In this document: positions 51,501-61,220 of the stretch, in pieces
Layout of the letters: every line of letters starts with the position of its first letter
Numbering within the stretch: the stretch's first letter is position 1
Assembly: GCF_910592395.1 (NCBI RefSeq)
Contig: NC_088314.1
Span: forward strand, 17,271,998-17,335,997
Reading direction: 5' to 3'
DNA from: Lineus longissimus
Lineage: Eukaryota; Nemertea; Pilidiophora; Heteronemertea; Lineidae
Length of the DNA stretch: 64,000 bases
The notes under the pieces: model-generated
What the model saw: the letters and a program-made list of their open reading frames with translations, nothing else
What the model was told of the DNA's origin: nothing
Database searches by the model: none
Program-made: the position numbers and the translations under genes

Positions 51501-53511
51501 GAATAATACCAACCGTGAAGTCACACGTCTCATTGTCATTACCTTCCTAATTCTTTCTGCGCTTTCAGGATAAACCCCTCGTCATGGTGAACACCAGCGC
51601 CACCAACAACGCTGAACGATACTACGGAGTCCTGATAGACTACTTGAAAGAGTACGCCAGGAGGATGAACTTTACCTACGAGCTCTATGAGACCCCTGAC
51701 GGAAAGATCGGCGAACTGTCCCCCAGTACTGGTTGGACTGGCCTAGTCAGGCAGCTGATAGACGAGGTGAGGAGCATGCGTATGGAGATCGAGTCACATC
51801 GAGTGTCCATAACTTGTGCCAGCTCTAGTCGTATAAACTTAATGCCATAATTTCCTCTTTGTGTCTTTCAGAATGCTACTCTTGCACTAGGAACTTTCCA
51901 GCAATCAGAGATCAGATCAAAGTTCATCGACGCGACTTCGCTGGTCCAGCTTGGTTACCTCAGTTTACTAATGAAAAGACCATCCCTTCAGACCTCACCG
52001 TGGCAATTCGTCCAGCCCTTCAGCTGGAGCCTATGGCTAACTGTCGCGGGGATATACATAGTTGTCAGCTTCATGCTGTATCTTGTGACGTACCTCGACA
52101 AACAGCAGCCCAAGTTCAACCTTCTCGAAAGCTTCTATTACCTCGCTGGACTCCTGTTCGGAGGTGCCACAGACGCGTACCCCACATCGACGCCGAGCAG
52201 GATTATTACAGGGGTCTTCATCTTCTTCTCGATCGTGGTGTTTCAGTCCTACACCGCCAACATGACCGCCTTCCTGACCATGCGAAGAACAGGCGACATC
52301 GTGGCCGATCTCGTGGCGCTGTCCAAGCAAAGCACGTATGAGTACGGCGTGGTCAACGGCAGCGAGGCCCACAACATTCTCTCCAGCTCCACCGAGGAGA
52401 CTCAGAAAAGAATCTGGATGTATATCGATCGGAAGAAAACGAATCGAATACTTCAAAGTTATGGAGAAGCTATTGATAAGATAGGCGCAGGGAAGTTCAT
52501 TCTGTTAAGCGAAACTGTATTGACCAGGTATGATTAAGATTAGCTTTCTTTATGTTTTTCTCGATAATTCGTTCCTCCTCCGGATAAAGATTTAAAGAAT
52601 GTTTGCAATTCGCGAAAATCTATGAGAATTTGTTTTCACGATTATCATTTTCGCGGATTACGAAATTACAGTATTTGGGATTAAGATATCATATACATAA
52701 GATTATTTGCGAAATCTGTAATAATAAAAGGCCCACAAAAAATTGATGGTGTCTCGTACAATGGAACCCCTCTTAGCGGGCACTTCTCTATTAAGGACAC
52801 CCCCTCTATTAACGACACTGCATTATTGGGCCAACATTGGTCATTTTCATTAAATTCTACCTCAGTCAGGACACCACTCAATTATTATGGACAGCATTTG
52901 TCATTTCCAAAGGTGTCCTTAATAGAGATGTGTCAATGTATTTGTCTATTTTTCAAGGTACTACCAGAGCAAGAACTGCAGTCTGATGAGTGTAGATCAG
53001 CAAAGTACGATGCCTATACGCTACGCTATCGGGCTCCGGAAGGGCTCCCCCTTGGTTACAACGTTTAACACTATTATCGAGAAAGTCAACGAGGAGGATT
53101 TCGGAGAGAAGATGCAAAAAAGGTATGGTATAAGTCGCGCCCTTGGTCGACTCCGGTATTTGAAAGTAAATAGGCCAATATAGGCATTGATACACTACGG
53201 AGCACAGTGCTTGACATTTTAAACATGCCTGTATGATTTAAAAGAGAGTGAATTAAATTTGCTATTGTCTTTACTCTTCCAGTTGGTATCCAAACCCAAA
53301 CTGTGCCCAAGACTTCCAGGCATCAACCGCAAAGATCAAGACTAGTCCCCTCTCCTGGTCGGAGATGATTGGTATTTTCATAACGCTTGCTATAGGAGCT
53401 TGCGTCGCCATTCTTCTGGCCCTAGTCGGTTGGTGCCACAATCGAACGAAGACGGGAAAGGAGAAAAGGGTCAACGCACAGGAAAGAAATAACGAAAGTA
53501 CCAAATTCTAG
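39523..53511 (+). CDS. ionotropic glutamate receptor subunit, 853 aa, 13 exons, complete
   Basis: Thirteen in-phase exons: 39523-39607, 40539-40700, 46067-46357, 47224-47417, 47983-48036, 48455-48575, 49239-49366, 50138-50275, 51068-51208, 51569-51766, 51872-52527, 52958-53122 and 53283-53511 (TAG), totalling 2562 nt. Exon 1 encodes a signal peptide. Exons 2-8 form the amino-terminal periplasmic-binding-like domain (M-I-G-P-Y, L-T-G-L-T-G). Exons 9-11 carry S1, with the conserved agonist Arg at 519. M1 is about 557-577, the pore loop about 590-612, and M3 contains S-Y-T-A-N-M-T-A-F-L-T at 630-640. Exons 11-12 hold S2 (G-L-R-K-G-S-P), and exon 13 has M4 (806-827) and a short basic tail. The pore reads L-L-F-G-G-A-T-D, with Gly at the usual Q/R site. 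The protein is a plasma-membrane ligand-gated cation channel. Donors of exons 2, 4 and 6 are GTCAG type. Confidence 0.92.
40167..40256 (+). CDS. candidate alternative terminal exon with PAN-like cysteines
   Basis: After the acceptor TGCTTACAG at about 40158-40166, a frame in phase with exon 1 of the glutamate receptor reads G-E-R-A-L-C-I-A-R-C-E-H and then F-W-Y-S-T-C-G-L-I before TAG. It lies in intron 1 of the receptor. It could be a decoy exon, a relic of another gene, or a short secreted isoform. There is no evidence of use. Confidence 0.3.
41104..41319 (-). CDS. unidentified ORF, 71 codons
   Basis: A minus-strand frame with balanced amino-acid composition (C-P-V-E-L-S-T-A-L-W-N-M-C-D-D-E-L). 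It may be the C-terminal fragment of a mobile-element protein. It lies in intron 2 of the receptor gene. No family is recognised. Confidence 0.25.
   Translation of the reverse strand: MGRVCGCSGFSSKRENFWEQIENECPVELSTALWNMCDDELTETLLGKQLSAFDYEENVALLRITAQCWNV
41774..42054. repeat. tandem duplication of a 125-bp segment
   Basis: Two essentially identical copies (about 41774-41897 and 41929-42053) begin CAACCATGAAAGGCGACAGC. They are separated by a short spacer and have a period of about 154 bp. The identity suggests a recent event. Confidence 0.9.
42558..42956. repeat. solo arm of the 23401-25046 foldback element
   Basis: Very close match to 23401-23792, including CGCCGCGTAGCGGCAAAAA and the small palindrome GTCTGGCGCAAAGCCAGAC. 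It is followed by part of the same central unit (42968-43095). It lies in intron 2 of the receptor. Confidence 0.9.
43715..44315. repeat. two diverged tandem copies, period about 360 bp
   Basis: CACTATCGTCATCACCTCAT and ACATTACAGGCACACAT occur at about 43857 and about 44222 in the same order and orientation. Confidence 0.6.
44006..44732. mobile_element. TIR element carrying the foldback central unit
   Basis: GCAGCTAGGTAGGCAAGATA at about 44019 is mirrored by TATCTTGCCTACCTAGCTGC at about 44689, and the flanking bases also pair. A further single end lies at about 45813-45852. Inside are 44320-44660, homologous to 23800-24130. Confidence 0.65.
44945..45100. repeat. hairpin copy of the foldback central unit's 3' part
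   Basis: TGACTGTGCTTTAAGAGAGA is followed, after a few bases, by its complement TCTCTCTTAAAGCACAGTCA. It matches 24085-24225. Confidence 0.75.
47046..47170. repeat. hairpin MITE family Y, copy 1
   Basis: GGGTGATATGAATAAAGACT at the left is mirrored by AGTCTTTATTCATATCACCC at the right. A second copy lies at 55960-56092. It ends about 50 bases before receptor exon 4. Confidence 0.85.
50480..50625. repeat. MITE family X, copy 3 (truncated)
   Basis: Starts ACACCGGTGTAAAAGTAGAA and shares internal sequence with 12298-12487. The right terminal repeat is lost. It lies in the intron between receptor exons 8 and 9. Confidence 0.65.
50941..51067 (+). repeat. three copies of GATTTAAGGTATCG next to a splice acceptor
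   Basis: GATTTAAGGTATC occurs at about 50943, 50993 and 51059. Each follows a related spacer containing CAATT and AACGGCTTAT or AACAGTTTAT. The third copy includes the AG used as the acceptor of receptor exon 9. Confidence 0.7.
52760..52938. repeat. short Tigger-type MITE
   Basis: The left end CAATGGAACCCCTCTTAGCG is followed by CTCTATTAAGGACACC. The right end is GGTGTCCTTAATAGAGATGT, then TGTCAATG and TA. The terminal repeats match the Tigger end at about 826-904. It ends 19 bases before receptor exon 12. Confidence 0.7.
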
Positions 53512-54437
53512 ATGATCAGGATTTTTTATTTAGTACCTAGTCTTTTCAACTGAGAGAATAGTGTATGAACATTTTTAACTGTCGCTGGTCGATCGATCCC
53601 CGTTCTCGGCTGACACACTTGGTCTTTATGGAAATATAATACTATTTTTCTTGAGCGAGAACATCAAAACAGCCAAGGATAAGAAAGTAACTGCTGCAAG
53701 ATTCACTTGACTCGTAAATGCTCAAGAAACGGCGACTTTTTCCAAATTTTCTATTTCTGGTATATCAGTCTTTTCGACTGAAAACGTTCAGTCATTTGAC
53801 ACTCTTGCTGCTAAATAATTAAAACATGATTGATAATGCCATTTAATGCGGTTGCATCCGAATTGCACCGCTTTTAAAAAGAAGACTACGCGCCAATTAA
53901 TGTCTACAAAATGTTATAGAGATATGGAAGAACTGAGTATACCAATGTTGAGTGAACAATACATGTCGATCCAAATCGAATCGGCGGGAGAGTCCGGCAG
54001 ATACTCAATGGGTCAGCCGATACGACGGCCTACAGACCAAGGCACCTCAGGCCGCCAGTGCTGGAATCCAAGAGAGACAATAACAAATGAAAGTTTAACG
54101 AATTTATTTGGCACCCGGTATATAATTTGCAATATATCTTAACGTGCTAAATGCGGATTATGTTTCGAACAGCAAGAAATTGCTCTCCAATTAATTCGAT
54201 TCCGTGCAGAAACTCGCGTATGACTTGACGATGCTTCCTTACTGCTTTGATGCCGACTGAGGAGCAGGAAGGGCATTATATCGCTCGTGCGAAATTCGCT
54301 TTAACGCCTTTTCGCTTTTACATCTTTACTGGCCTACGGCACGGTCCCGAGACAGGCTGTCTGTTGTCAAGAGTCTGACCAAAAAGCTTGGAGAAAGGAA
54401 TATGTCAAAAAGTCCCCGAATTTGGATGCATACTGAC

Positions 54438-55457
54438 CTTTGCACCTTTCTGATTTCCTTTGTGCTGCAAGGACCCCATGGTTTGCCATTAGGAGACTTT
54501 ATATTTGGATTTGCCATGATGTCCTCGCAATAGGTTTGTCGTGGATGCCAGCCGCCCAAACTAAAATCAAAAAGAGGAAATTTGCAACCATCCGCGCTTG
54601 GCGAAATCGACAATAAAACGTTTCTCTTAGCTCTGACATTTCACTACTACAGAGTGTCCTAAAATGTGATCGACATGTCTTGGACTGGCAAATTAGCTAG
54701 CGTTGCGGGCATGAGTGTATTGCATGTGGTTACGTAAGCACAAAATCGATTATCTTTTTATGATGACATCCCCAGCACATCTTTTCAGAATGTTCGCGGA
54801 CATTTCTTGAAGCATCCAATGGCAGACCACACCGAAAACTAGTTAAAACTTAACGCAGGCACGCACAACGCAAGTCGCCCTGACAGAAAATCGCGCCAAA
54901 TGGTCGAGATTAGGTATGGACGTTGGCCCGGATGTCAAAAGAGGTATTGTCACTAACGCTTGCGTTTGCTTAACTTGGCGTTAAGTCTTAGGGCTTACTT
55001 GAAGAAGATAACGCCTATTTAAGTTAACGCCAGCGTTAGCAACAAATTCGTTTCGAACAACTAGGCACTGGTGCAGGCGTATAAGAACGTATCATTGTGC
55101 ACGCCGGTGTAGAAGTTTAAAATGTCCTAGGATAAAATGTCCGGGAACAAGGGATTCTATTATGCACTTCAATCTCTGAGCTATTGACGGTCAGGGTCTA
55201 TAGAACCATATTGCAGAATAGGGCCGGACACTTTTTCCAGGGGGGACACTTTTTACTTTTACACCGGGTCAAAGACTGACAGAAAGATTTCATTTTTCAT
55301 CCCGTGTATACTCACAGATGTCCCAGCTCATGGGCCAAGAGCATATGCCAGAGAGGAACTTCTCTCCAGGTCTCCGTTTGAGCATACACGAACAGGCAGT
55401 TCACGTTCTGTTCTGGTGGTTTACAGATGGTGCCGATGCTGGCCGATGCACCCGGGG
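54438..55457 (-). CDS. zinc metalloprotease (reprolysin/M12B-like), two internal exons
   Basis: Two minus-strand exons, 55457-55316 and 54560-54438, join in phase 2. Together they give H-E-L-G-H-L-L-G-G-W-H, the full HExxHxxGxxH zinc site, split by the intron after the second His. Upstream are G-T-I-C-K-P-P and N-C-L-F-V. Downstream are Y-C-E-D-I-M-A-N-P and W-G-P-C-S, the arrangement seen in ADAM/ADAMTS-type catalytic domains, where a Met-turn follows the zinc site. A secreted or membrane protease is expected. The 5' exons (signal, propeptide) and 3' exons were not found and may lie in 55.5-58 kb and 53.6-54.4 kb. The 54438 donor (GTCAGT) is a choice; GTGCAA at 54447 is an alternative. The gene is convergent with the receptor gene. 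Confidence 0.7.
55101..55268. repeat. MITE family X, copy 2
   Basis: Reverse-orientation copy of 12298-12487 with both terminal repeats (CGCCGGTGTAGAAG at the left, CTTTTACACCGG at the right). It sits in the intron that splits the metalloprotease zinc motif. Confidence 0.85.
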
Positions 55458-55544
55458 CTGCAAAAACATGATTTTACTATAAATGAGCTGTACATCGCTT
55501 TTATGACATTATCTAATTATGACATGGAGTTATTATAAAAATGA

Positions 55545-55920
55545 TAAAGGTCAGGACACTTCATTATGTATGTTAACCCATTCATTGCAATGACACATTT
55601 TCTGCACTTTTACATTTTTTTGTGGTTTTAATAATGTCATGAAGCTTGATTATGTATAATTAACCCATTCATAACCCATTCATTGCAATGACACATTTTC
55701 TGCACTTTTACATTTTTTTGGTGGTTTTAATAAAAGGTCATGAAGCTTGATTATGTATGATTAACCCATTCATAACCCATTCATTGCAAGGACACATTTT
55801 CTGCACTTTTACCTTTTTTTGGTGGCGTTGATAAAAGGTCATGAAGCTTGGTTATGTATTAACCCATTCAGTGCAAGGATGCATTTTCTGCACGTTTACA
55901 CTCTTACGTGGCAATAATAC
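55545..55920. repeat. minisatellite, four units of about 85-100 bp
   Basis: Each unit holds TTAACCCATTCA, then TGCAATGACACATTTTCTGC, then GGTCATGAAGCTTG or a variant. Confidence 0.9.
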
Positions 55921-55959
55921 ACCATGGCTTTCGTGACGCCAAATCCTGTCTATCAACCC

Positions 55960-56092
55960 ATTGGGTGGTATGAATAAAGACTAGGAAATGCTTTTACTTA
56001 AAACTTCACGTACATTTACACAGGCATTTCTGTACAAAATAGAAGTAAAAGTATTTACTAGTGTTTATTCATATCAACCCATTATTTCGATT
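55960..56092. repeat. hairpin MITE family Y, copy 2
   Basis: GGTATGAATAAAGACTAGGA at the left is mirrored by TACTAGTGTTTATTCATATC at the right. Same family as 47046-47170. Confidence 0.85.
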
Positions 56093-56239
56093 GATTTGCT
56101 GCACGTGTACTTTGTTGGACGTTCAAGCTTTCTTTCTCAACATCTCCACTGCTTATAGTAAACTCCCATTAGCATGCAAAAAACTCACGTAGACCATTGT
56201 TGTCCCGTTCCGCTTTGCTGAAATAGGAGGGAGACGCAA

Positions 56240-56470
56240 ATGTGACTCGCTCACCAAAACTAGGCGCTTGTCGCATCTGAACTCGACAGGTTGATACGGA
56301 CTTGTTGTTCATTTCCCTATTGTAGACCTTTTGTGAAATCTATTACAAACCTGATTTGGTCACATTTCACAAAAGGTCTACAATAGGGAAATGAACAACA
56401 AGTCCGTATCAACCTGTCAAGTTCAGATGCGACAAGCGCCAGGTTTTGGTAGAGCGGGTCACAAATACAT
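56240..56470. repeat. long hairpin with about 100-bp arms
   Basis: CAGGTTGATACGGACTTGTT and onward to CCTTTTGTGAAAT is followed, after a loop of fewer than 15 bases, by its near-perfect complement ending GACAAGCGCC. It is probably a young foldback element. Confidence 0.9.
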
Positions 56471-58430
56471 ATCATAGGTAAAAAGAAAAACTTTTAAAAT
56501 TGAACATTATCAAAATTATCATTCCGACCATTATCAAATCTTGGTATCATGTGGCTATCAAAGGCATGCCAAATTCATGTGACATCCTCCTGAGCGCACA
56601 ATTTGTTGAATGGGTTGAGTGTTCGGTATTATTAGTATTTTCCCTTGATTTTTGTGCATGTGAAATGACTTGTGTTACAGCAAGGATCCCTGTCTAGGTG
56701 GTGGTCGAATCTGCGGGGGCGAAGGGCGAAACTGCCCACCTGCTGACAACTCGCAGATCAGAGGTCCTTGCCTCACTGCTAATTAGCTTAGAATTGACTT
56801 CTTTTTTAAAGTAATTTTAGCTTATCGCAAAAAAGGCGCGTGATTTACAGTATGAATGTTTTAGAGGAAATATAATGTTTGTCTTTAACTGGTGAATTTT
56901 CTGCGTGAAATTAAAATATTCAACTGTCGTTTTCTCGCGAAACAAACTCGTCGCTCGTACTTGGGTGGGAAATGGATTTAACAGCTGATAACAATTACCC
57001 ACACGATTTCTTTTTCAAAAGATTTTCAAAAGGATGTATTGCACATCATTACACCCATTAATTCACTTCTCTACCAGGAAAAGAAGATTGGGGCTATTAC
57101 CAGAGATATTTTTCTCACCCAACACAGGAATTCCATTCCAAAGAAAAGCCACCAATCGCACAATGACTACATTGTGATTTATTGTGGACGATCATTTGTG
57201 GGATCGTATGGACTGCAATAAACAGGACCTGGGCAATATGGAAATAAAACTAAAACTGTTTTAGTGCCAATATTTCAATTGACGCATTTGGCAAGCGCAC
57301 TGATGCTGCGAGAAAGTAAAATGGAAACTTGTCGTCTTTAAACTTGTGTATTCGAACTGTAAACTTGCTCATCAGCATGGAAATACACCAATCTTTGTCA
57401 ACAGAGGATCTATCACCCCAGAAATCTCCTGTATCAGGGTTTCAATGCTGACGATAGGCTTATGGACTTGAACTTGGCTGGGTCAGTTGGAATACTCTCG
57501 GCTCTGAACTTCGGGCAGAGGTTTCATCGGCAAATGTAAGTCGTCTTATCATCCGTCTTGTTTCCCGTTTAACTTTGTTGCTTCCTTTCAGCAATCAGGG
57601 ACGCTCCCTTGTTTGGTTCTTCCAAATGCTCAGAGGGTCGAGATGCGTATTAAAACAACAAATTAATTGACGTCATACGACACATAAACTCGTATTCCAA
57701 ACATTGCAATAATGCCGTAGGCGATGTACTAGCTACCGAGAGGAAACCCCACACTCAATCTGTAAATTAGGTTGCGTTGCAACGGAAACTGACCAGCGTT
57801 GTTACCAACTCGGGTGACAACGAATTAAAGTGAATATCATCCCTAAGCTTGCCGCTAATCGGCACCAACAAAACTTTTTTGCTGGATTTACTTGTCCACT
57901 GCACTACAAACAATTAAACTCCGAATAGAAGCAGCATGCACACTCAATTTATCCAAGTTAAGATCGAGCACTGGACCCAGTGGATTGGGGGTTTATGGGC
58001 CAAAATTGTAAACCAGCAGTATAGACTGGAACAGCAAAATCGATTTTGTACCGCGGTAAGAATGTCCTCAGAGCGTAATCTGGAGGTTGTCCGTCGCAGA
58101 TACCTACCTGATAATGAGCATACCGATGTCATAACGGCTGCCCTTTACACCGTTAACGTATTTACAGAAGTCACTTGCCATTTCGGAAGGGTTCCCGGTT
58201 CTACGCATCGCAGACATCCACTGAAACAATTAGAATTATATCAAGTTTAAATTCCCACCAAAGAAATAGCCTCCGGATGTACCAAAAGTATCAGAAAATG
58301 TTTTTTTAAAACGATTAGTGTTTCCGTCCAATCGTCCTTCAATAGCTGCAAATACTGTAAACCACCAAATTATGGCGCCTCTAATCGCGAAAATTTCTGC
58401 AAAAAATTTAATTTTTAGGATTTAATTTGT
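56471..58430. other. no convincing gene
   Basis: AT-rich with chance ORFs, such as 57936-58250. Missing 5' exons of the metalloprotease could lie here on the minus strand, but none was recognised. Confidence 0.35.
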
Positions 58431-58465
58431 AACGTTTGGTTGATATTCATACAATAAGATACCAG

Positions 58466-58630
58466 CCGCATTACCTGGTTCACCTGCCGCTGAGACGCCA
58501 TTTCGACGGAGACGAAGTTCACATCTACATTCCAAGGGAAGCCTTCGCTGGTCCGGAACACACCGCTGATCTGTATATAAAAATATCATTGTATACCAAC
58601 AGGGGAGATTACACCGAACCAAACTAAACC
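58466..58630 (+). CDS. candidate exon of unknown product
   Basis: An open plus-strand stretch, richer in GC than its flanks, reads Y-L-V-H-L-P-L-R-R-H-F-D-G-D-E-V-H-I and then I-P-R-E-A-F-A-G-P. A possible acceptor (CAATAAG) lies just before it. Its donor is uncertain. It may belong to the same gene as the candidate exons at 59.4 and 60.8 kb. No family is recognised. Confidence 0.3.
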
Positions 58631-58984
58631 AGACCAGTTCAGACCACACAAGATCACATGAACAACATAGTCTAAAAATCTGTGCCACGTTTTCACGAAG
58701 CAAAAAGTGGACAGGGTTCCTTTTAGACCACATCTGTCTTGAACTGCAAACTACTTTTGTACCCAGTTATTCACACGCCACTGCGGTACCGGTACCTGAG
58801 AAAACGTGCCGTTTTTAGTTTAAAAAAAAGGTGCGGGGTATGATAATGATAATAATGAAAATTTTGACATTTGTACATGGATGATTAGATAACAAGATAA
58901 GGAAGAAGCAAAAAAAGATAAAACTGAATGGATGATTAGATAAAAAGATAAGGAAGAAGAAGAAAAAAAGAGAAAAACTAAGGC

Positions 58985-59075
58985 AGATTCACCGGGAGTC
59001 GAACCCGTGACCAGCCGATCCACAGTCATTCACCCTTAGCGCTGAGCCGTCAAGGCTGTCATGCTGAAGTGGAGG
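58985..59075 (-). repeat. tRNA-like element, unit 1
   Basis: On the minus strand GACGGCTCAGCGCTAAGGG and then CGGGTTCGACTCCCG give an A-box-like segment and a perfect T-arm/B box, followed by a pyrimidine-rich tail. The acceptor stem does not close, so this is a SINE-like tRNA relic. The second copy is at 59785-59870. Confidence 0.55.
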
Positions 59076-59415
59076 TTTTATTTGCCTCTTATATGCGATA
59101 TGCAAACGATCGCGCCGCAATTGTGACAAGGTCGCGCAGGTGGCAGAGTGATTGACCGAAATAGATCCAAGTAATCGTATATTTCGATAGTTGTACAGAT
59201 TTTTCTCAACATATCGCATCTATACACCTCAGTGATATAAAAGATTATCTTTGCAATTGAGTTAACGTTTGAATGGCCTTTTTTTAAAGTTTTTGAAATT
59301 CGAGGTCAGCAGGGTCAAAGTCATGAATCAATAAATTGTTTTGAAAGACTCCGGCAGGGTCAAAAGAAATACATATGTAGTTGTTGGCGCCGATGATGTC
59401 AGCAATATGTCTAAT

Positions 59416-59522
59416 TTCCGCCCCACCCGCGAGGTTTGCTCTCGTCACGTCATGAGCACATTGAACTGCTAGTGAACCGTGCTGAATTTGTACTGGCTAC
59501 CGCTCTCGCCATCATCACCAAC
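59416..59522 (+). CDS. candidate exon, copy 1 in the tandem duplication
   Basis: The open frame ends E-H-I-E-L-L-V-N-R-A-E-F-V-L-A-T-A-L and then I-I-T-N before the donor ACCAACG|GTATGT (phase 1). This phase matches the exon at 60761-60885. The acceptor is uncertain. No family is recognised. Confidence 0.35.
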
Positions 59523-59784
59523 GGTATGTACCGGTGCCGGTCGTGCGAGGTCGTTTCAATGAAAAGGACGCACGCCACTGCGGTACCGGTACCTGATAAA
59601 ATGTGCCGGTTTAGTTTGAAAAGTTTGGGTGCGGGGTATGATAATGATAATAATGAACATTTTGACATCTGTACATGGATGATTAGATAACAAGATAAGA
59701 AAGAAGGAAAGAAAAGATAAAACTGAATAGATGATTAGATAACAAGATAAGGATGAAGAAGAAAAAAAGAGAAAAACAACGGCA

Positions 59785-59870
59785 GATTCACCGGGAGTCG
59801 AACCCGTGACCAGCCGATCCACAGTCATTCACCCTCAGCGCTGAGCCGTCAGGGCTGTCATGCTGAAATG
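59785..59870 (-). repeat. tRNA-like element, unit 2
   Basis: Second copy of the 58985-59075 tRNA-like sequence, with CGGGTTCGACTCCCG intact. Confidence 0.55.
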
Positions 59871-60205
59871 GAGGATTATTTGACTCTTATATGCGATATG
59901 CAAACGAGTGCGCCGCAATTGTGACAAGGTCGCGCAGGTGGCAGAGTGATTTACCGAAATAGATCCAAGTATTCGTATATTTCGATAGTTGCACCGATTT
60001 TTCTCAACATATCGCATCTATATACCTCAGTGATATGAAAGATTATCTTTGCAATTGATTTGACGTTTGAATGGCATTTTTTTAAAGTTTTTAAAATTCG
60101 AGGTCAGCAGGGTCAAAGTCATGAATCAATAAATTGTTTTGAAAGACTCCGGCAGGGTCAAAACAAATAGTTGTTGGCGCCGATGATGTCAGCAATATGT
60201 CTAAT

Positions 60206-60313
60206 TTCCGCCCCAACCGCGAGGTTTGCTCTCGTCACGTCATGAGCACATTGAACTGCCAGTGAACCGTGCTGAATTTGTACTGGCTACCGCTCTCTCC
60301 ATCATCACCAACG
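60206..60313 (+). CDS. candidate exon, copy 2 in the tandem duplication
   Basis: Same frame as the copy 793 bp upstream, with the GTATGT donor kept and two conservative residue changes (L to P, A to S). Either copy joins in phase to 60761-60885. Confidence 0.35.
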
Positions 60314-60760
60314 GTATGTGCCGGTGCCGGTCGTGCGAGGTCGTTTCAATGAAAAAGACCGTCCATTGCCATTTGAGAGATAGAGAGCAATCTCGGGATC
60401 CAATGCTCCCATTTAGCATAGTCGTGTTCACCAACACGTGAGGTTTTCATCACCATTTCTTTTATTGGTGCTGACAACAGGCTGTGTTAGCATCAATAAA
60501 AAAAAGATGGTGATGAACCTTACGATCATAATTTCGTCATTCGACACCCTTTGCGTGTCCTAGTTTATGCTCGGAAAATGTTAGTCGGATAGACACTTTA
60601 TGGGACCGGTAAATCGAAGTCATAAACTAACTCGGGTGTCAATGCTCGCGACCGGTTAGCCCCCCCCCCCGGAACCCGCGGCCCGGAATCTACCCTCTCG
60701 GAGGTGGCATCTGAGAACGATGCAGCTGACGCTATCATTTACATACCTCGGTTTGGGCAG

Positions 60761-60885
60761 TTCCCTGCATGGAGCTCTTGAACGTCGCGAATGACCCCTG
60801 TTTCGTGGTTTGCCACACTCTCAATGCATCTGGTGTTACAAACACACCGACACGCATGGTAGGTCCAGCATTTACTGAAATCGAG
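60761..60885 (+). CDS. candidate exon of unknown product
   Basis: After the acceptor GTTTGGGCAG the phase-1 frame reads P-C-M-E-L-L-N-V-A-N-D-P-C-F-V-V-C-H and runs to the strong donor TCGAG|GTAAGT (phase 0). It fits the phase of the duplicated upstream exons. No family is recognised. Confidence 0.35.
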
Positions 60886-61220
60886 GTAAGTACGTCGTGT
60901 CAACACCAAATGGCTTATCACTTCTATCAACAACAAAAAAGGCTATTAAGATGAGATTCTTTGAACATGTTCATTTCTACTAACACGACAAAGTGTTGAT
61001 AATTTCAGCTCTAAAATCCCTTCTCTCTCGGAATTTAAGTGTGTTTTGAATCCTAATTCCTAGCAGTAACAAGCGAGCCTGGCTAACCTCTGTATACCTC
61101 ACCCCGCTCGTTTTTTCGATCGAGATGATGTGTCCATCGATCGAGACAGAGTAGTATTTTTTTTCAGGTTCACAAGAAAATATCATGTGTTGTCGTTTTC
61201 ACCGAATAACTGATATTTAC

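Larger units (their letters stand above)
58777..60358. repeat. tandem duplication, unit about 793 bp
   Basis: Bases 58777-59570 and 59570-60358 align along their whole length with few changes. Each starts near GCCACTGCGGTACCGGTACC and ends near GAGGTCGTTTCAATGAAAA. Each unit holds a tRNA-like element and a putative exon. Confidence 0.9.

Noticed and set aside
58985-59870. Functional tRNA genes
   Set aside because: The T-arm and B box are perfect, but the acceptor stems do not pair and the D-arm is irregular. They read as SINE-type relics.
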